This document shows, piece after piece, positions 35,632 to 44,265 of a DNA stretch of 64,000 nt (positions are counted from its first letter, which is position 1; each line of letters begins with the position of its first letter). The notes beneath the pieces are model-generated. The model saw only the letters and a program-made list of their open reading frames with translations, ran no database searches and was not told the origin of the DNA. The position numbers and the translations under genes were made by a program. The stretch is from Rossellomorea marisflavi (GTDB lineage: Bacteria > Bacillota > Bacilli > Bacillales > Bacillaceae_B): positions 3,250,501 to 3,314,500 of the forward strand of contig CP033051.1 of the NCBI GenBank assembly GCA_003667865.1, given 5' to 3'.

Positions 35632-36671
35632 GTAAGGCGAAAAATAAATACTGGATACTAATTTCTATTTGTCTCATTTTTATTGTTACTTTATTAGTAG
35701 GAAGTTTTATTTTTAATAATATACTTGAATCGGATATACCTCAAACCTTATTAGAGCATGATGATTCTGGAAGAATAGTAGGTTCCGCACCTTTTTCTCC
35801 TTCGTTAGAATTCCCTTTTGGTACGGACCGTGATGGTTATGACATGTTTTTCAAAGTATTAGATGGGGCTCAATACACATTAGGTACAGCAATAATGATT
35901 TCTCTTCTCAGCTTTTCTATCGCATTCATATTCGGCGTTTTAGGTGGCTTTATGAGTTCAAGCATAAAAATTTTCACACAAAACATTTTTACATCATTCT
36001 ATTTTATCCCGCAATCAATTATCGCTTACAATATCCTGTACCCACTACTATGGGAACCACCTGAGGGATTTGTACTATCTTTTACTGAACGCATCATCTG
36101 GCAAAGCATAACGCTAGCTATTATCACAGTACCAACAACGGCTATCTTGATTTCAAATGAAGTAAAACAAATAGTACAGAAGGAATTTATAGTAAGTGCA
36201 AGAGTTTTAGGTGGATCGCAGTGGTTTTTACTTAGAAAGCATATTTTGCCACATCTTAAATTACGTTTATTTATTGTCTTTCCTAAAATCACCATTCAAT
36301 TGTTATTAATCATTGCCCATCTAGGATTTTTTCAGCTGTTTTTCGGTGGTACTGATGTTTGTTATGGTCCTTTTTGTGATCCACCTAAACCGATAGTGCA
36401 AGAGTGGGCAGGTATTATGGCGATGAACTTTAATGAGTTATTTAATGCATGGTGGATTTTTATGGTACCAATGACTTTTTTTGCCCTTACAATTCTATCT
36501 CTAAATGGGATTACAAAAGGATTAGAAAATCTATTAGAAGATTCAAATCAACAAGGTAGTCCAATAGGTTTCAATCATGATATAAGAATAAATGCAAATC
36601 AAAAAGAAACACCTGAAAGTGGATTTGAGTTTGTTGAAAGTAATGATTGGAATGAGAAGAAAAGCTTATAG
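35628..36671 (+). CDS. ABC transporter permease, oligopeptide (OppC/DppC)-like
   Basis: The 347-residue protein has an N-terminal helix, an extracytoplasmic segment with FPFGTDRDGYDMFFKVLDGA (the OppC FGTDxxGRD-type motif) and a permease domain. Its EAA loop is FIVSARVLGGSQWFLLRKHI. A ~50-residue hydrophilic tail follows the last helix. It overlaps the previous gene by ATGA. The pair at 55752-57538 is paralogous. Transport would need an ATPase encoded elsewhere. Confidence 0.8.
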   Translation: MSKAKNKYWILISICLIFIVTLLVGSFIFNNILESDIPQTLLEHDDSGRIVGSAPFSPSLEFPFGTDRDGYDMFFKVLDGAQYTLGTAIMISLLSFSIAFIFGVLGGFMSSSIKIFTQNIFTSFYFIPQSIIAYNILYPLLWEPPEGFVLSFTERIIWQSITLAIITVPTTAILISNEVKQIVQKEFIVSARVLGGSQWFLLRKHILPHLKLRLFIVFPKITIQLLLIIAHLGFFQLFFGGTDVCYGPFCDPPKPIVQEWAGIMAMNFNELFNAWWIFMVPMTFFALTILSLNGITKGLENLLEDSNQQGSPIGFNHDIRINANQKETPESGFEFVESNDWNEKKSL

Positions 36672-36699
36672 TAAAGGGAGTTAAAGTGGGACTATAAAA

Positions 36700-36740
36700 G
36701 GTACTAATCCATGCAGGATTAGTACCTTTCATTGTTGAAG
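36700..36740 (+). terminator. family C hairpin, copy 2
   Basis: GGTACTAATCC and GGATTAGTACC are perfect 11-bp arms around ATGCA, followed by TTTCATTGTTGAAG. It ends the permease transcript. Confidence 0.72.
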
Positions 36741-36772
36741 AGTAGAGTATGGTAACGGAGGAGGAGATACTT

Positions 36773-37348
36773 GTGGAGTTAATTTTTATTAGACATGGGC
36801 AAGGTGAACACACCTTACATTTACCAGAGAGTTTACATATTCATGATCCTTCTTTAACGAAAGAAGGTGTAGATCAAGTCGAATCTCTTCGACCTCAATT
36901 TAAAATAACTGACAAAGATCTAGTAGTTATAAGTCCTGTCAGAAGAACTTTAGAAACTGCAAACATTTTAACTAAAGACATAAACTGCAGAAAAATTGTG
37001 AGCCCTTTAGTATCACCAAGAATGTTTCCGCAAATCCCAGAGGCGAAAACACTTCCTTGTGATACGTTGTTAAATAAAGAACTGATTAAAGGGGATTTTC
37101 CGGGTTTCACCATTGAAGAAGAGTTTTCAAAAGAGCATTGGACTTATGGAATTAATACAATGCCCGAACAACAATTCAGATTAGTAGCAGAAACGTTTCT
37201 TGAATGGTGCAAATGCCAAAGTGTTGAACAAATATACGTCGTTTCACATGATGGGACAATTAATTCATATAGGGAATGCATTATAGGTGAAAAATTAACC
37301 AGAAAAGACTTCTTGAAAGATGCTGGATGGATTGTACAACGTTATTAA
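36773..37348 (+). CDS. histidine phosphatase superfamily protein
   Basis: GTG 36773 has GGAGGAGGAG six bases before it. The 191-residue protein starts MELIFIRHGQGEH, giving the RHG catalytic motif of the phosphoglycerate-mutase-like branch. It has VVISPVRRTLETA with the second Arg and VVSHDGTINSY with the second His. The known chemistry is phosphate transfer through a phospho-His. The substrate is open. It lies just downstream of the permease pair but behind a terminator. Confidence 0.85.
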   Translation: MELIFIRHGQGEHTLHLPESLHIHDPSLTKEGVDQVESLRPQFKITDKDLVVISPVRRTLETANILTKDINCRKIVSPLVSPRMFPQIPEAKTLPCDTLLNKELIKGDFPGFTIEEEFSKEHWTYGINTMPEQQFRLVAETFLEWCKCQSVEQIYVVSHDGTINSYRECIIGEKLTRKDFLKDAGWIVQRY

Positions 37349-37689
37349 TCTATTAATAAGAAAAGATACCGGTTAATTTACAGCCACAGCATTAGTTAAT
37401 AGAAATAATGAAAATCAATTTTAAGAAGGAAGACTAATAGGTAAGTTTATATACTTATTATGAGTATCTGTCTTCTTACTCATAGCTTGCTATGAACATG
37501 ATTTACAAAGAATATTTTCAGGTGTTAGTAGTAATAGTTCCTAAGTAGGTATGAAATTACTTCTGGCATTTAATAATGTAGGTTTTGGCAGTATATAAAG
37601 TATCTAGAATCATTACTTGATATAAAGCTGTATATTTACTTACAACTACTGACTTAGCGATGTGTTTTTTAAACTAAACTGTTATTGGT

Positions 37690-37740
37690 CAATGATCCAT
37701 CATTTGATTAGTACATAGTAGACACCTACTGCGCAGCAAC
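37690..37740 (+). repeat. module F, copy 1 (right end only)
   Basis: AGTAGACACCTACTGCGCAG, then CAACA, matches the right end of the complete copy at 42159-42257. The left half is not recognisable. Module P starts 34 bp further on. The remaining sequence of 37349-38092 shows no ORF that I can support. Confidence 0.6.
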
Positions 37741-37773
37741 AGTTGGAATGATTTAGATTAAAATTGGTACAGT

Positions 37774-37850
37774 AATCTGTTATTTTCTGGTGTGATTTTA
37801 GTATGGAAATTTCTGACATCTTGAATAAGTTCACTTGTGTTAACGGTTCG
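37774..37850 (+). promoter_or_regulatory. module P, copy 2
   Basis: AATCTGTTATTTTCTGG is followed by TGTGATTTTAGTATGG and then TTCACTTGTGTTAACGG. The same order occurs at 42291 and 44266. The TGGTGTGAT element is an extended -10-like motif. Confidence 0.55.
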
Positions 37851-38092
37851 TTAGTTCATTAAATTACGCTGAATTTTTAATTCACTACAGCATTCATTTG
37901 CAAAGCATGCGTATTAAACGTAGCAAATGCGTTTCAGTTATTGAGTATTTTACGTTATGGTTATATCAATTTGTTTAGCAGATAGACATCAAAAGTTTAG
38001 CCCATTGATTGAATAGGTGAAACGAAAATAAAATTACGATTATTTTCTTCCGTTTATTGCGGGAGGTTTTCTTAATTGCTGAAATTTGTAAT

Positions 38093-39478
38093 ATGAATTG
38101 TTATTTTGTCGAGAGGAGCAAGGTAAGGGCAAAAAAGAAAGCTAATAATAAGAAAAAAACAAATAAGCCATCTAAAAAGAAAATAAAAGATAATTATAGT
38201 TTTAAAGAAATGGATATGACCGTACAAGGTTTTACTGATGTGCAGGAGTTATTCACTGTTTCAAAGCTTTTGGGCTACGCTAATCCACAAGTAGATGATG
38301 CTTTCAGACAGTTCGAAGAGGCTAAAAGCAAATATAAGGCGTTTAAGATTGTGCCTGATAGATTTAATGATTTCTTTGCTAAAAAGGGTTGGATAGCATA
38401 TGAATCATTAAGTTTTGATCTAATGGAGAAATGCGTAAAACTTGCAGAAGCAGGCAAGCCTAAAGAAGCAGAAGAAGCCCTTGTTGAACATTTTACTGAT
38501 AGAGAACGTATTTCCTTTTTAATTATACGCCTTAAAAATATAAGTGAGTTTAGATCGCGTACATCATTATTATTAAACGCATTAGATGATCATTTTAGAG
38601 GTAGATATCACGCAAGCGTACCTTTATTTTTAATGTTAATTGATGGCTTTGTAAACGACGTTGAACAAATCGGTTTCTTTGCTGATAAAGTTAAGTTAGA
38701 TGTTTGGGATACGATAGCAGCTCATAGTAGTGGATTAAGTGCAATACAAAAAATATTTAATAAAAGCCGACGGAAAACAACGGATGAGGAGATAACTTTA
38801 CCCTTTAGGAACGGCATACTGCACGGTAGGGATTTGGGCTATGCTAACATACAAGTATCTGCAAAGGCATTATCTACTTTACTAGCATTAGGGGATTGGG
38901 CTATTGAAATAAATAAAGGAAAAAAGGGCATTAATAAAGAATATGTCCCACCTACACCCGAAGAATCAGTCGAACAGCTGGCTACTAGCCTAGAGGGATA
39001 TGCCGAAACATTAAAGCAACGGGAGTTTTTACAAACATGGCAAAGAAGGGAAATAACCGTTGGCGAAGATATACCAATTAAAGGCGAGTTAAATGAATAC
39101 GAAGAGGGTACACCCGAAAGAGCGGTTAAACAACTACTGGAGTATATAACGGTAAGGAACTATGGTAAATTAGCGAGGATGCTTGAGTTTAACCGGAAAT
39201 ATGAAACTGTCGGTAAATTGGCGGGCAAGTTACGTGAAGTATTTGAAGGTAAAAGGTTAGTTGATTACAAGCTTGTTAATGTTTACGATAATGCCTCTGC
39301 CATTAGCGAAATAGAATCTGAGTTAATATTTGAACGAGAAGTAGATGGCAAGGAGATAACCGATCACCGTACGTTTAGGTTAATTTACGAGGATGAAGAA
39401 GGCAACCCTGTTCCCCGTGGATATAAACTAGCTGAATGGAAAGTTACCTTCGATTTTCGTAATATTGAATATATATAG
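38093..39478 (+). CDS. HEPN-like protein of accessory region, possible RNA-targeting defence factor
   Basis: The ~461-residue protein has a Lys-rich N-terminus (KKANNKKKTNKPSKKKIK), a long helical middle and a C-terminal mixed domain (about the last 120 residues). The segment LPFRNGILHGRDLGYAN (38801-38848) contains Arg-Asn-x3-His, the RN-x3-H form of the HEPN ribonuclease motif, at the end of a helix. The start is uncertain: ATG 38093 has no good site, and AGAGGAGC at 38112 is followed by GTA, not a usual start. Slightly more GC-rich codons and flanking repeats suggest acquisition. No partner gene is obvious. Confidence 0.55.
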   Translation: MNCYFVERSKVRAKKKANNKKKTNKPSKKKIKDNYSFKEMDMTVQGFTDVQELFTVSKLLGYANPQVDDAFRQFEEAKSKYKAFKIVPDRFNDFFAKKGWIAYESLSFDLMEKCVKLAEAGKPKEAEEALVEHFTDRERISFLIIRLKNISEFRSRTSLLLNALDDHFRGRYHASVPLFLMLIDGFVNDVEQIGFFADKVKLDVWDTIAAHSSGLSAIQKIFNKSRRKTTDEEITLPFRNGILHGRDLGYANIQVSAKALSTLLALGDWAIEINKGKKGINKEYVPPTPEESVEQLATSLEGYAETLKQREFLQTWQRREITVGEDIPIKGELNEYEEGTPERAVKQLLEYITVRNYGKLARMLEFNRKYETVGKLAGKLREVFEGKRLVDYKLVNVYDNASAISEIESELIFEREVDGKEITDHRTFRLIYEDEEGNPVPRGYKLAEWKVTFDFRNIEYI

Positions 39479-40233
39479 TGAATTCGGCAGAGTAGTGTAA
39501 AATACCTTCCTTTAAGCACGTACGTATACGGTAAGTTATCGTTAGATGTTACGTACTTTATTTATGGTACTAATCATTTTAAACATATCAATGGCAAGGG
39601 ATGTAACCGCATTGTAATTAGTATGTTAAGCGATAAGATAGTTCAGTAAATGTAACGTTAAAAAAATATGCAAATACCTGTACGTAGGATTACGTATTTA
39701 AATGTTTGGGTAGCACTATCGGATTCATTGATTGGTACCCTGAACATTAACGGGCAGTAGAAGCGAATTGATAGAAGAACAAACTAATGTTATTCAAAAA
39801 CTATTATTTTTTCCAGTAGTGGGGGAATTCTTCAAGGTGAAGAGTCGCCTTTTGTTTTTTCTTACCCGTGATTGTAATCTCTGTTCATTTCATTAACCGG
39901 TTATGGTTCTAACAAGGGTTTTGAAATCCTACGAATAAGCGAGCATTTGCGAGTGATTTGTATCTAACTGAGGGAGTATAAAGATACTTGTTATTAAACA
40001 ATCATTTGAGGAGATCACTATTCTTTTGGGTGGTCTCTTTTCGTATTAGACACTTACTGCGTATTAAATATTTCTTTTTCAAGATGTATATGAGAAAGGT
40101 AATAAATCAACTAGTTAATTTAAGAAGAAACTATATGATGTATCAAAGAAAGTAATGGTTAAATTATTTAATATACATTAAGATTAACTATGCTTAAAAG
40201 TATTGCTATATAAACTAATAAGGGAGTCAGATT
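39479..40233. other. 755-bp intergenic region with a TTAACGGGCAG box, a hairpin and module F copy 2
   Basis: TTAACGGGCAG lies at 39747-39757. AAGGTGA and TCGCCTT pair at 39834-39851 ahead of a T-rich run. The module F fragment is at 40010-40061. I see no coding sequence. Confidence 0.5.
40010..40061 (+). repeat. module F, copy 2 (inner hairpin and right part)
   Basis: GAGATCACT and GGTGGTCTC form the inner stem, followed by TTTTCGTATTAGACACTTAC and TGCG, as in the complete copies. The outer end has decayed. Confidence 0.6.
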
Positions 40234-40668
40234 ATGATTAGCGAAGAGAAAAAGAGAGTAGTTGAAGCATGGTTTTTTGAGTTTTTCACAAAGGGGAATT
40301 TAGAAGTTATAGATGAAGTGACAACAGAAGATTTTGTTTATCATGGTTCAAGTGGTGACTCTACTCGTCAAAAGTTAAAAGATTTTATGGGATGGTATCG
40401 CTCATGTTTTCAAGATGATAAATGGGAATTACACGATCTCATAGAACAAGATAATAAGCTAGTTGTAAGATATTCGGGTTATAGCACATATAAAGGTGGA
40501 TGGTTTGATATCCCTTCCACAAATCAAAGAGTCAAGGAAACAGGAATAATGATATATTATTTTAGGGGAGACAAGGTAAATGAGCTTTGGTGCGAGTTGT
40601 CTGATGCAAATGTGTTATATCAATTAGACGCACTTCCAAAAGGTACTCATGAAACATTCGAAGATTAA
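40234..40668 (+). CDS. SnoaL-like (NTF2-fold) ester-cyclase-type protein
   Basis: The 144-residue protein starts RVVEAWFFEFFTKGNLEVID and has VTTEDFVYHGSSGDSTRQ, RYSGYSTYKGGWFDIPSTNQ and VNELWCELSDANVLYQL. This is the typical order of SnoaL-like polyketide-cyclase-related proteins with an NTF2 fold. Such genes are common stand-alone accessory genes whose role is unknown. AAGGGAGTC precedes the ATG. Confidence 0.75.
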   Translation: MISEEKKRVVEAWFFEFFTKGNLEVIDEVTTEDFVYHGSSGDSTRQKLKDFMGWYRSCFQDDKWELHDLIEQDNKLVVRYSGYSTYKGGWFDIPSTNQRVKETGIMIYYFRGDKVNELWCELSDANVLYQLDALPKGTHETFED

Positions 40669-40774
40669 AAACTATAATTGAAGTTATCCATTTCTACATT
40701 CTATTAAAAGTAAGAGTAATTGATTTTTAAAGATGTTTTGGACGATAAGAAAGTCGAAAATGTAATTATTTATG

Positions 40775-40878
40775 GTACAGTACAAATCTACTGTCTACTA
40801 AATACCACTAATACAAGGCGATCACTTTTTATGGGTGATCGTTTTGTCGTATTAGACACATATTGCTCAGCAAAGTGG
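40775..40878 (+). repeat. module F, copy 3
   Basis: It reads GTACAGTACAAATCTACT at the left, an inner stem GGCGATCAC/GGGTGATCG, then TTTTGTCGTATTAGACACAT and ATTGCTCAGCAAAG at the right. It has the same order and spacing as 42159-42257 with a slightly diverged right end. Confidence 0.7.
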
Positions 40879-40951
40879 ATTAGCTTAAGATGACATTATG
40901 AAAATCATAAATAACTAAGAATTTACAGGTTAATAACAGCAGTATTAATAC

Positions 40952-40984
40952 TAAAAAGCTTGGCGATTTTGCCAAGCTTTTTAG
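40952..40984. terminator. bidirectional terminator
   Basis: AAAAAGCTTGGC and GCCAAGCTTTTT are perfect arms around GATTTT, between convergent genes. Confidence 0.75.
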
Positions 40985-41637
40985 TATATGGAGAGAGTTA
41001 TCATTATTTTTTTTGCTTCAGTTGTATAAACCATAATATCATAAGTGCCTATTTCGCCTTTAAATTCTATAATTCCATCATTAACGCCGTTTATTTCGTC
41101 TTCCCAAACCATTTCACCATCCTGTTCAACAGATAAAATAAGTTCTCCTTCTTTCGCATTTGCTTTAAAAGGAATTTTGATAGTTGCTTGGGACTCATTA
41201 ACAATATCAAAGCTTTCAATATTATAATCACCTTTTAGCGATTGAGCAGACCATTCTACTTCTCCATTTGTAACTACTTTATTTTGATTGACTACAATAT
41301 TTTCCCATTCCTCAGAAAAAAACGAGGGTAAAGTAATAACAGTAAAAATCAGTCCGATAATTCCAATTAATATAAAAATAGTTCGTTTTTTAAATTTAAA
41401 AAATATAGAATGATGAATACTTGTATTTAGTTTATATATTAACCTAAAGATGATTGGAAAGATTATTACAGATATGATTAAGGAAATAAATAGGTGCAAA
41501 TCCAGCAATATAAATGCCTCAATGCCACTAACAATAATTGCTAAAAAGAAAGAAATTATAGCAAACCAATAGAAAAAGTTATAGAATCTGCTATTGGTAT
41601 ATGGCTTTCCAAATAAGAAGTATATAGCCCTTTTCAA
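40981..41637 (-). CDS. membrane protein with extracytoplasmic C-terminal domain
   Basis: TTG at 41637-41635 has AAAGGACGG seven bases upstream on the minus strand; the overlapping ATG is out of frame. The 218-residue product has helices at about 22-42, 43-65 and 86-105. The C-terminal domain looks beta-rich and Ig-like (TIKIPFKANAKEGELILSVE, IIEFKGEIGTYDIMVYTTEA). It may be a membrane-tethered sensor or adhesion-like domain. Family not recognised. Confidence 0.6.
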   Translation of the reverse strand: MKRAIYFLFGKPYTNSRFYNFFYWFAIISFFLAIIVSGIEAFILLDLHLFISLIISVIIFPIIFRLIYKLNTSIHHSIFFKFKKRTIFILIGIIGLIFTVITLPSFFSEEWENIVVNQNKVVTNGEVEWSAQSLKGDYNIESFDIVNESQATIKIPFKANAKEGELILSVEQDGEMVWEDEINGVNDGIIEFKGEIGTYDIMVYTTEAKKIMITLSIY

Positions 41638-41892
41638 ACATTATCCGTCCTTTCAAAAGGTCTTTCATTTAATAGTTTAAAGCAATCTATCCATAAAATG
41701 TGTATGTAACTTGTGGAAATAAAAACTGTGTTCTTTATTAGACACAGCTAGCAAAAAAGATATTTTGAGAAAAGAGTTATTTTGTTTGAGGAACCATTGG
41801 GAAAGGATATACGATTACTCAAAAAAAGGTAGATGATTGACAGCATTATGAAACTTTATGGAGTTTGCTCGGAAATGACTATAAGCCTTAAG

Positions 41893-42109
41893 TAAACAAG
41901 ATTGTAGAAATAGAGAAATTTATTATAAAAAACCATCCATTAGATATTTCGAAAACTAGTGATTAGTTAATAAGTCCATAGGAAAAGGTTTTGTTTATGT
42001 GTTTGAAGTAGAAGATAGTGTCGTAGGTGGTTCATCCTCCCTTGTTCTTACAAAAGATGAATTACTCGGAGGATATTGATTACTAAATGGTAAATGCCTA
42101 AATAAACTT
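41893..42109 (+). pseudogene. remnant of an unidentified gene
   Basis: Two adjacent frames spell KIVEIEKFIIKNHPLDISKT and, after stops and a shift, FVYVFEVEDSVVGGSSSLVL then TKDELLGGY. These look like protein text with several stops between them. It is probably a decayed gene just left of a module F copy. Confidence 0.4.
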
Positions 42110-42158
42110 TTTTCAACAACCGGGGCGATATTTTAAGAAGCCATAAGGTTAAGGGGAA

Positions 42159-42257
42159 TTGCTGCGTAGTACAAATCTACTAATCATTAATCAATCAAAT
42201 TGACGATCACTTTCTGAGGTGGTCGTTTTGTCGTATTTGACTCTTACTGCGCAACAA
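42159..42257 (+). repeat. module F, copy 4 (complete, 99 bp)
   Basis: The left end TTGCTGCGTAGTA and the right end TTACTGCGCAACAA are imperfect inverted repeats. Between them lie ACAAATCTACT, an inner stem GACGATCAC/GGTGGTCGT, and TTTTGTCGTATTTGAC. This is the clearest copy and serves as reference for the family. Confidence 0.75.
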
Positions 42258-42290
42258 TAATTTTTAAAATTTTTTGAGAATCAGAACCAT

Positions 42291-42357
42291 AATCTGTTAT
42301 TTTTTGGTATGCTTTTAGTATAAATAGTGCTGATGTTGTGACGGTTTTCACTTATAT
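42291..42357 (+). promoter_or_regulatory. module P, copy 3
   Basis: AATCTGTTATTTTTTGG, TATGCTTTTAGTATA and TTCACTTATATTAACG follow the module F copy by 33 bp. TGGTATGCT is in the extended -10 position. Its 3' end runs into the ORF at 42338. Confidence 0.55.
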
Positions 42358-42580
42358 TAACGTACCGGGTTTAACAAGGACAGTAAAATACTCTCATTTT
42401 ATTAGACTAGATGTTAAATGTATAGGAGAAGAATATGATTTTTCTCCGCCAACTGTTTCAGTGTATACTCTAAATAGTATTAGCCCTAAAGAAGAAGGTT
42501 TAGCAAAAGTTAACATAGATTGGGAGTATGACGAAAAGTACAATAAAGAAACGAACTTACGAAAAATAGGGAGACTATGA
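42338..42580 (+). CDS. hypothetical protein fragment whose 5' end is repeat-derived
   Basis: The 80-residue frame begins with a GTG inside the conserved tail of module P, with no ribosome site, so MTVFTYIN is repeat-encoded. The rest (SHFIRLDVKCIGEEYDFSPP, ending NLRKIGRL) looks like the C-terminal part of a real protein. The stop TGA overlaps the region of the next start (ATGAATG). I interpret it as a gene truncated when the F-P unit arrived. Confidence 0.4.
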   Translation: MTVFTYINVPGLTRTVKYSHFIRLDVKCIGEEYDFSPPTVSVYTLNSISPKEEGLAKVNIDWEYDEKYNKETNLRKIGRL

Positions 42581-43003
42581 ATGATAAAAAGTTCTATTTT
42601 ATTTTGGCTAGTATTAGGAATTTTTCTTTTAGCAGGATGCTCTGATAAACCACCTATGCCCACAGTTAGTGTAGAAGGAGAAAGACTCGAAATTGTAAGA
42701 GCCTCCTATTGTTGGAGTAATGGGTGTTACGACACCGCTGGATCCCTTGATATATTAGAAGGGAAGGTTCCATACCAGGTCAAAAAGGGAGAAAAAGTTA
42801 CCATCAAGTTTGAGAATGGACCGAAGCCGTCTAACATTTCTGTATCAAGATTACTCCACTCGGACCAAGAATGGGTAAAAGTTGAATTAATCAATGATGT
42901 TCTCACAATCCCGACTGAAGAAGGTATTTATTATTATGACTTTCATGTAAATTGGGATTCGCGTGGAGATTCTTATTACGCTTTTGTTATTGAAGTGAAA
43001 TAA
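42581..43003 (+). CDS. lipoprotein
   Basis: The 140-residue protein has a lipoprotein signal ending LLAGCSD. The surface domain has ASYCWSNGCYDTAGSLDILE, with a likely disulfide pair, KGEKVTIKFENGPKPSNISV and a late YYYDFHVNWDSRGDSYYAFV. It resembles small Bacillus lipoproteins of unknown role. It directly follows the truncated frame at 42338, consistent with an old operon. Confidence 0.72.
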   Translation: MIKSSILFWLVLGIFLLAGCSDKPPMPTVSVEGERLEIVRASYCWSNGCYDTAGSLDILEGKVPYQVKKGEKVTIKFENGPKPSNISVSRLLHSDQEWVKVELINDVLTIPTEEGIYYYDFHVNWDSRGDSYYAFVIEVK

Positions 43004-43026
43004 TGAATATTTAGTAAAACGCTTGT

Positions 43027-43104
43027 GTTACAGTACAAATCTACTAGGACATAAAAACAGATAATATTAGACATTCACTTTTGGGGTGATCGTGTAGTTA
43101 TAGA
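43027..43104 (+). repeat. module F, copy 5
   Basis: ACAGTACAAATCTACT at the left and TATAGACGATTACTGCGCAA then CAA at the right flank a shorter, decayed centre with GGGGTGATCGT. No module P follows. A decayed TGCTGAATAAGG hairpin and AACGGGCGGGCAG box (43181-43193) lie next to it. Confidence 0.65.
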
Positions 43105-43261
43105 CGATTACTGCGCAACAAATTATATCTATATTTTTGTGGGTGGCGAGTGCTGAATAAGGTCATTTGCTTCTTGTGGTAACGGGCGGGCAGGTTAATG
43201 GAAGATGAACAAGGTAAAAAATTCCTTATCAATTTACTTGAAAAGGAGTTTTTTTGATTCT

Positions 43262-44017
43262 TTACCGTTCATTCAATTTTTGTTTTTGCTTCAACCAGAA
43301 GTCTGGCGGTTGATAACTAATGAAAGAATAATCGAGTTCATCAGCTCCCTTTGTTACTAACTGGACTAATAGAAACTTTTCTTTATTACTTGGTTGTATA
43401 TCTGCTGTTTTAATGCTAATAACCTCAACTCCTGTTCGTTTAGGAGTTCCTACTACCACAATCTGATTTCCGAGTGTACGAACATCAGTGATATTTGTTT
43501 GAAATACTACTATATACAAGTCAAGATTTGTTTCATTTGTAGAAGTAGGAAAAGCAATACCAACATCTCCTTGAAAATTTAATTCAGCTGAAAGCCCAAT
43601 AGCATAAAAAGGAAATATACGGTGTAAAGCAAAATGGATTCGAGAAGGGATATAGCTCCATCTCCCACCCCAATAGGTGCTATGCCAGTGCTTATCATAG
43701 ATAGGTCTAACATAACTCGGGTCACTTTTTATTACTTTGAAAGGAATCTTTGTTTGTTTCTTTAACACTTCTGCAATCGGGATGACATCCGTAGGGAAGT
43801 TAACCTCTGCTACTTGTTCAAAAGGGAAAGGTGAATCAAGAATAGTAGTAGGTTCAGGTGGTTCAAGGTTATCTAAACGTTGTTTCAGTTCCTGAATTCG
43901 ATGCTGTTCATTTTCATTACTATCTGAAGGAGAAAAGGCTGCAATTATTGGGTTACAGTAAACGAATAAGTTTAAAATAAGGGGAAGACAAATAATAAAA
44001 CCATTTTTTTTCACCAT
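43262..44017 (-). CDS. secreted hypothetical protein
   Basis: The ATG at 44017 has GAGGTG eight bases upstream; the TTG at 44023 is too close. The 251-residue product has a signal peptide (KKNGFIICLPLILNLFVYC...AAFS). A coiled-coil-like segment (EQHRIQELKQRLDNLEPPEP) follows, then a domain with DVIPIAEVLKKQTKIPFKV, STYWGGRWSYIPSRIHF and strand-rich text. It is probably exported and may bind the cell wall or membrane. No catalytic motif is recognised. Confidence 0.65.
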   Translation of the reverse strand: MVKKNGFIICLPLILNLFVYCNPIIAAFSPSDSNENEQHRIQELKQRLDNLEPPEPTTILDSPFPFEQVAEVNFPTDVIPIAEVLKKQTKIPFKVIKSDPSYVRPIYDKHWHSTYWGGRWSYIPSRIHFALHRIFPFYAIGLSAELNFQGDVGIAFPTSTNETNLDLYIVVFQTNITDVRTLGNQIVVVGTPKRTGVEVISIKTADIQPSNKEKFLLVQLVTKGADELDYSFISYQPPDFWLKQKQKLNER

Positions 44018-44132
44018 ATTCAATTCACCTCGCCTTATTGTCTGCTATTACAAAGGAGTTATGCAAAAGTTTGGTTCTTCAAGTAAAGAGGACGACCTTT
44101 GATGAAGCCCCTGTGTTTTTTATTGTATCTCT

Positions 44133-44236
44133 TAATGCGCAGTACAAATCAAGTTGGCAATAAGCTCTCATATGAGGCGGTTGCTCTTTTAGGGTGATTG
44201 TTTTGTCGTATTAGACGATTACTATGCAACAACGAT
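44133..44236 (+). repeat. module F, copy 6
   Basis: TGCGCAGTACAAATC at the left and GTATTAGACGATTACTATGC, AACAAC at the right flank a diverged centre (GGGTGATTGTTTTGTCG). Module P follows after 32 bp. Confidence 0.65.
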
Positions 44237-44265
44237 TGAAATGATTTTTGAGAATTCAGGACCGT

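Noticed and set aside
37690..44236. Module F palindromes considered as integron attC sites with gene cassettes
   Set aside because: The ends do not contain RYYYAAC/GTTRRRY core boxes, genes between copies are in both orientations, and no integron integrase is present.
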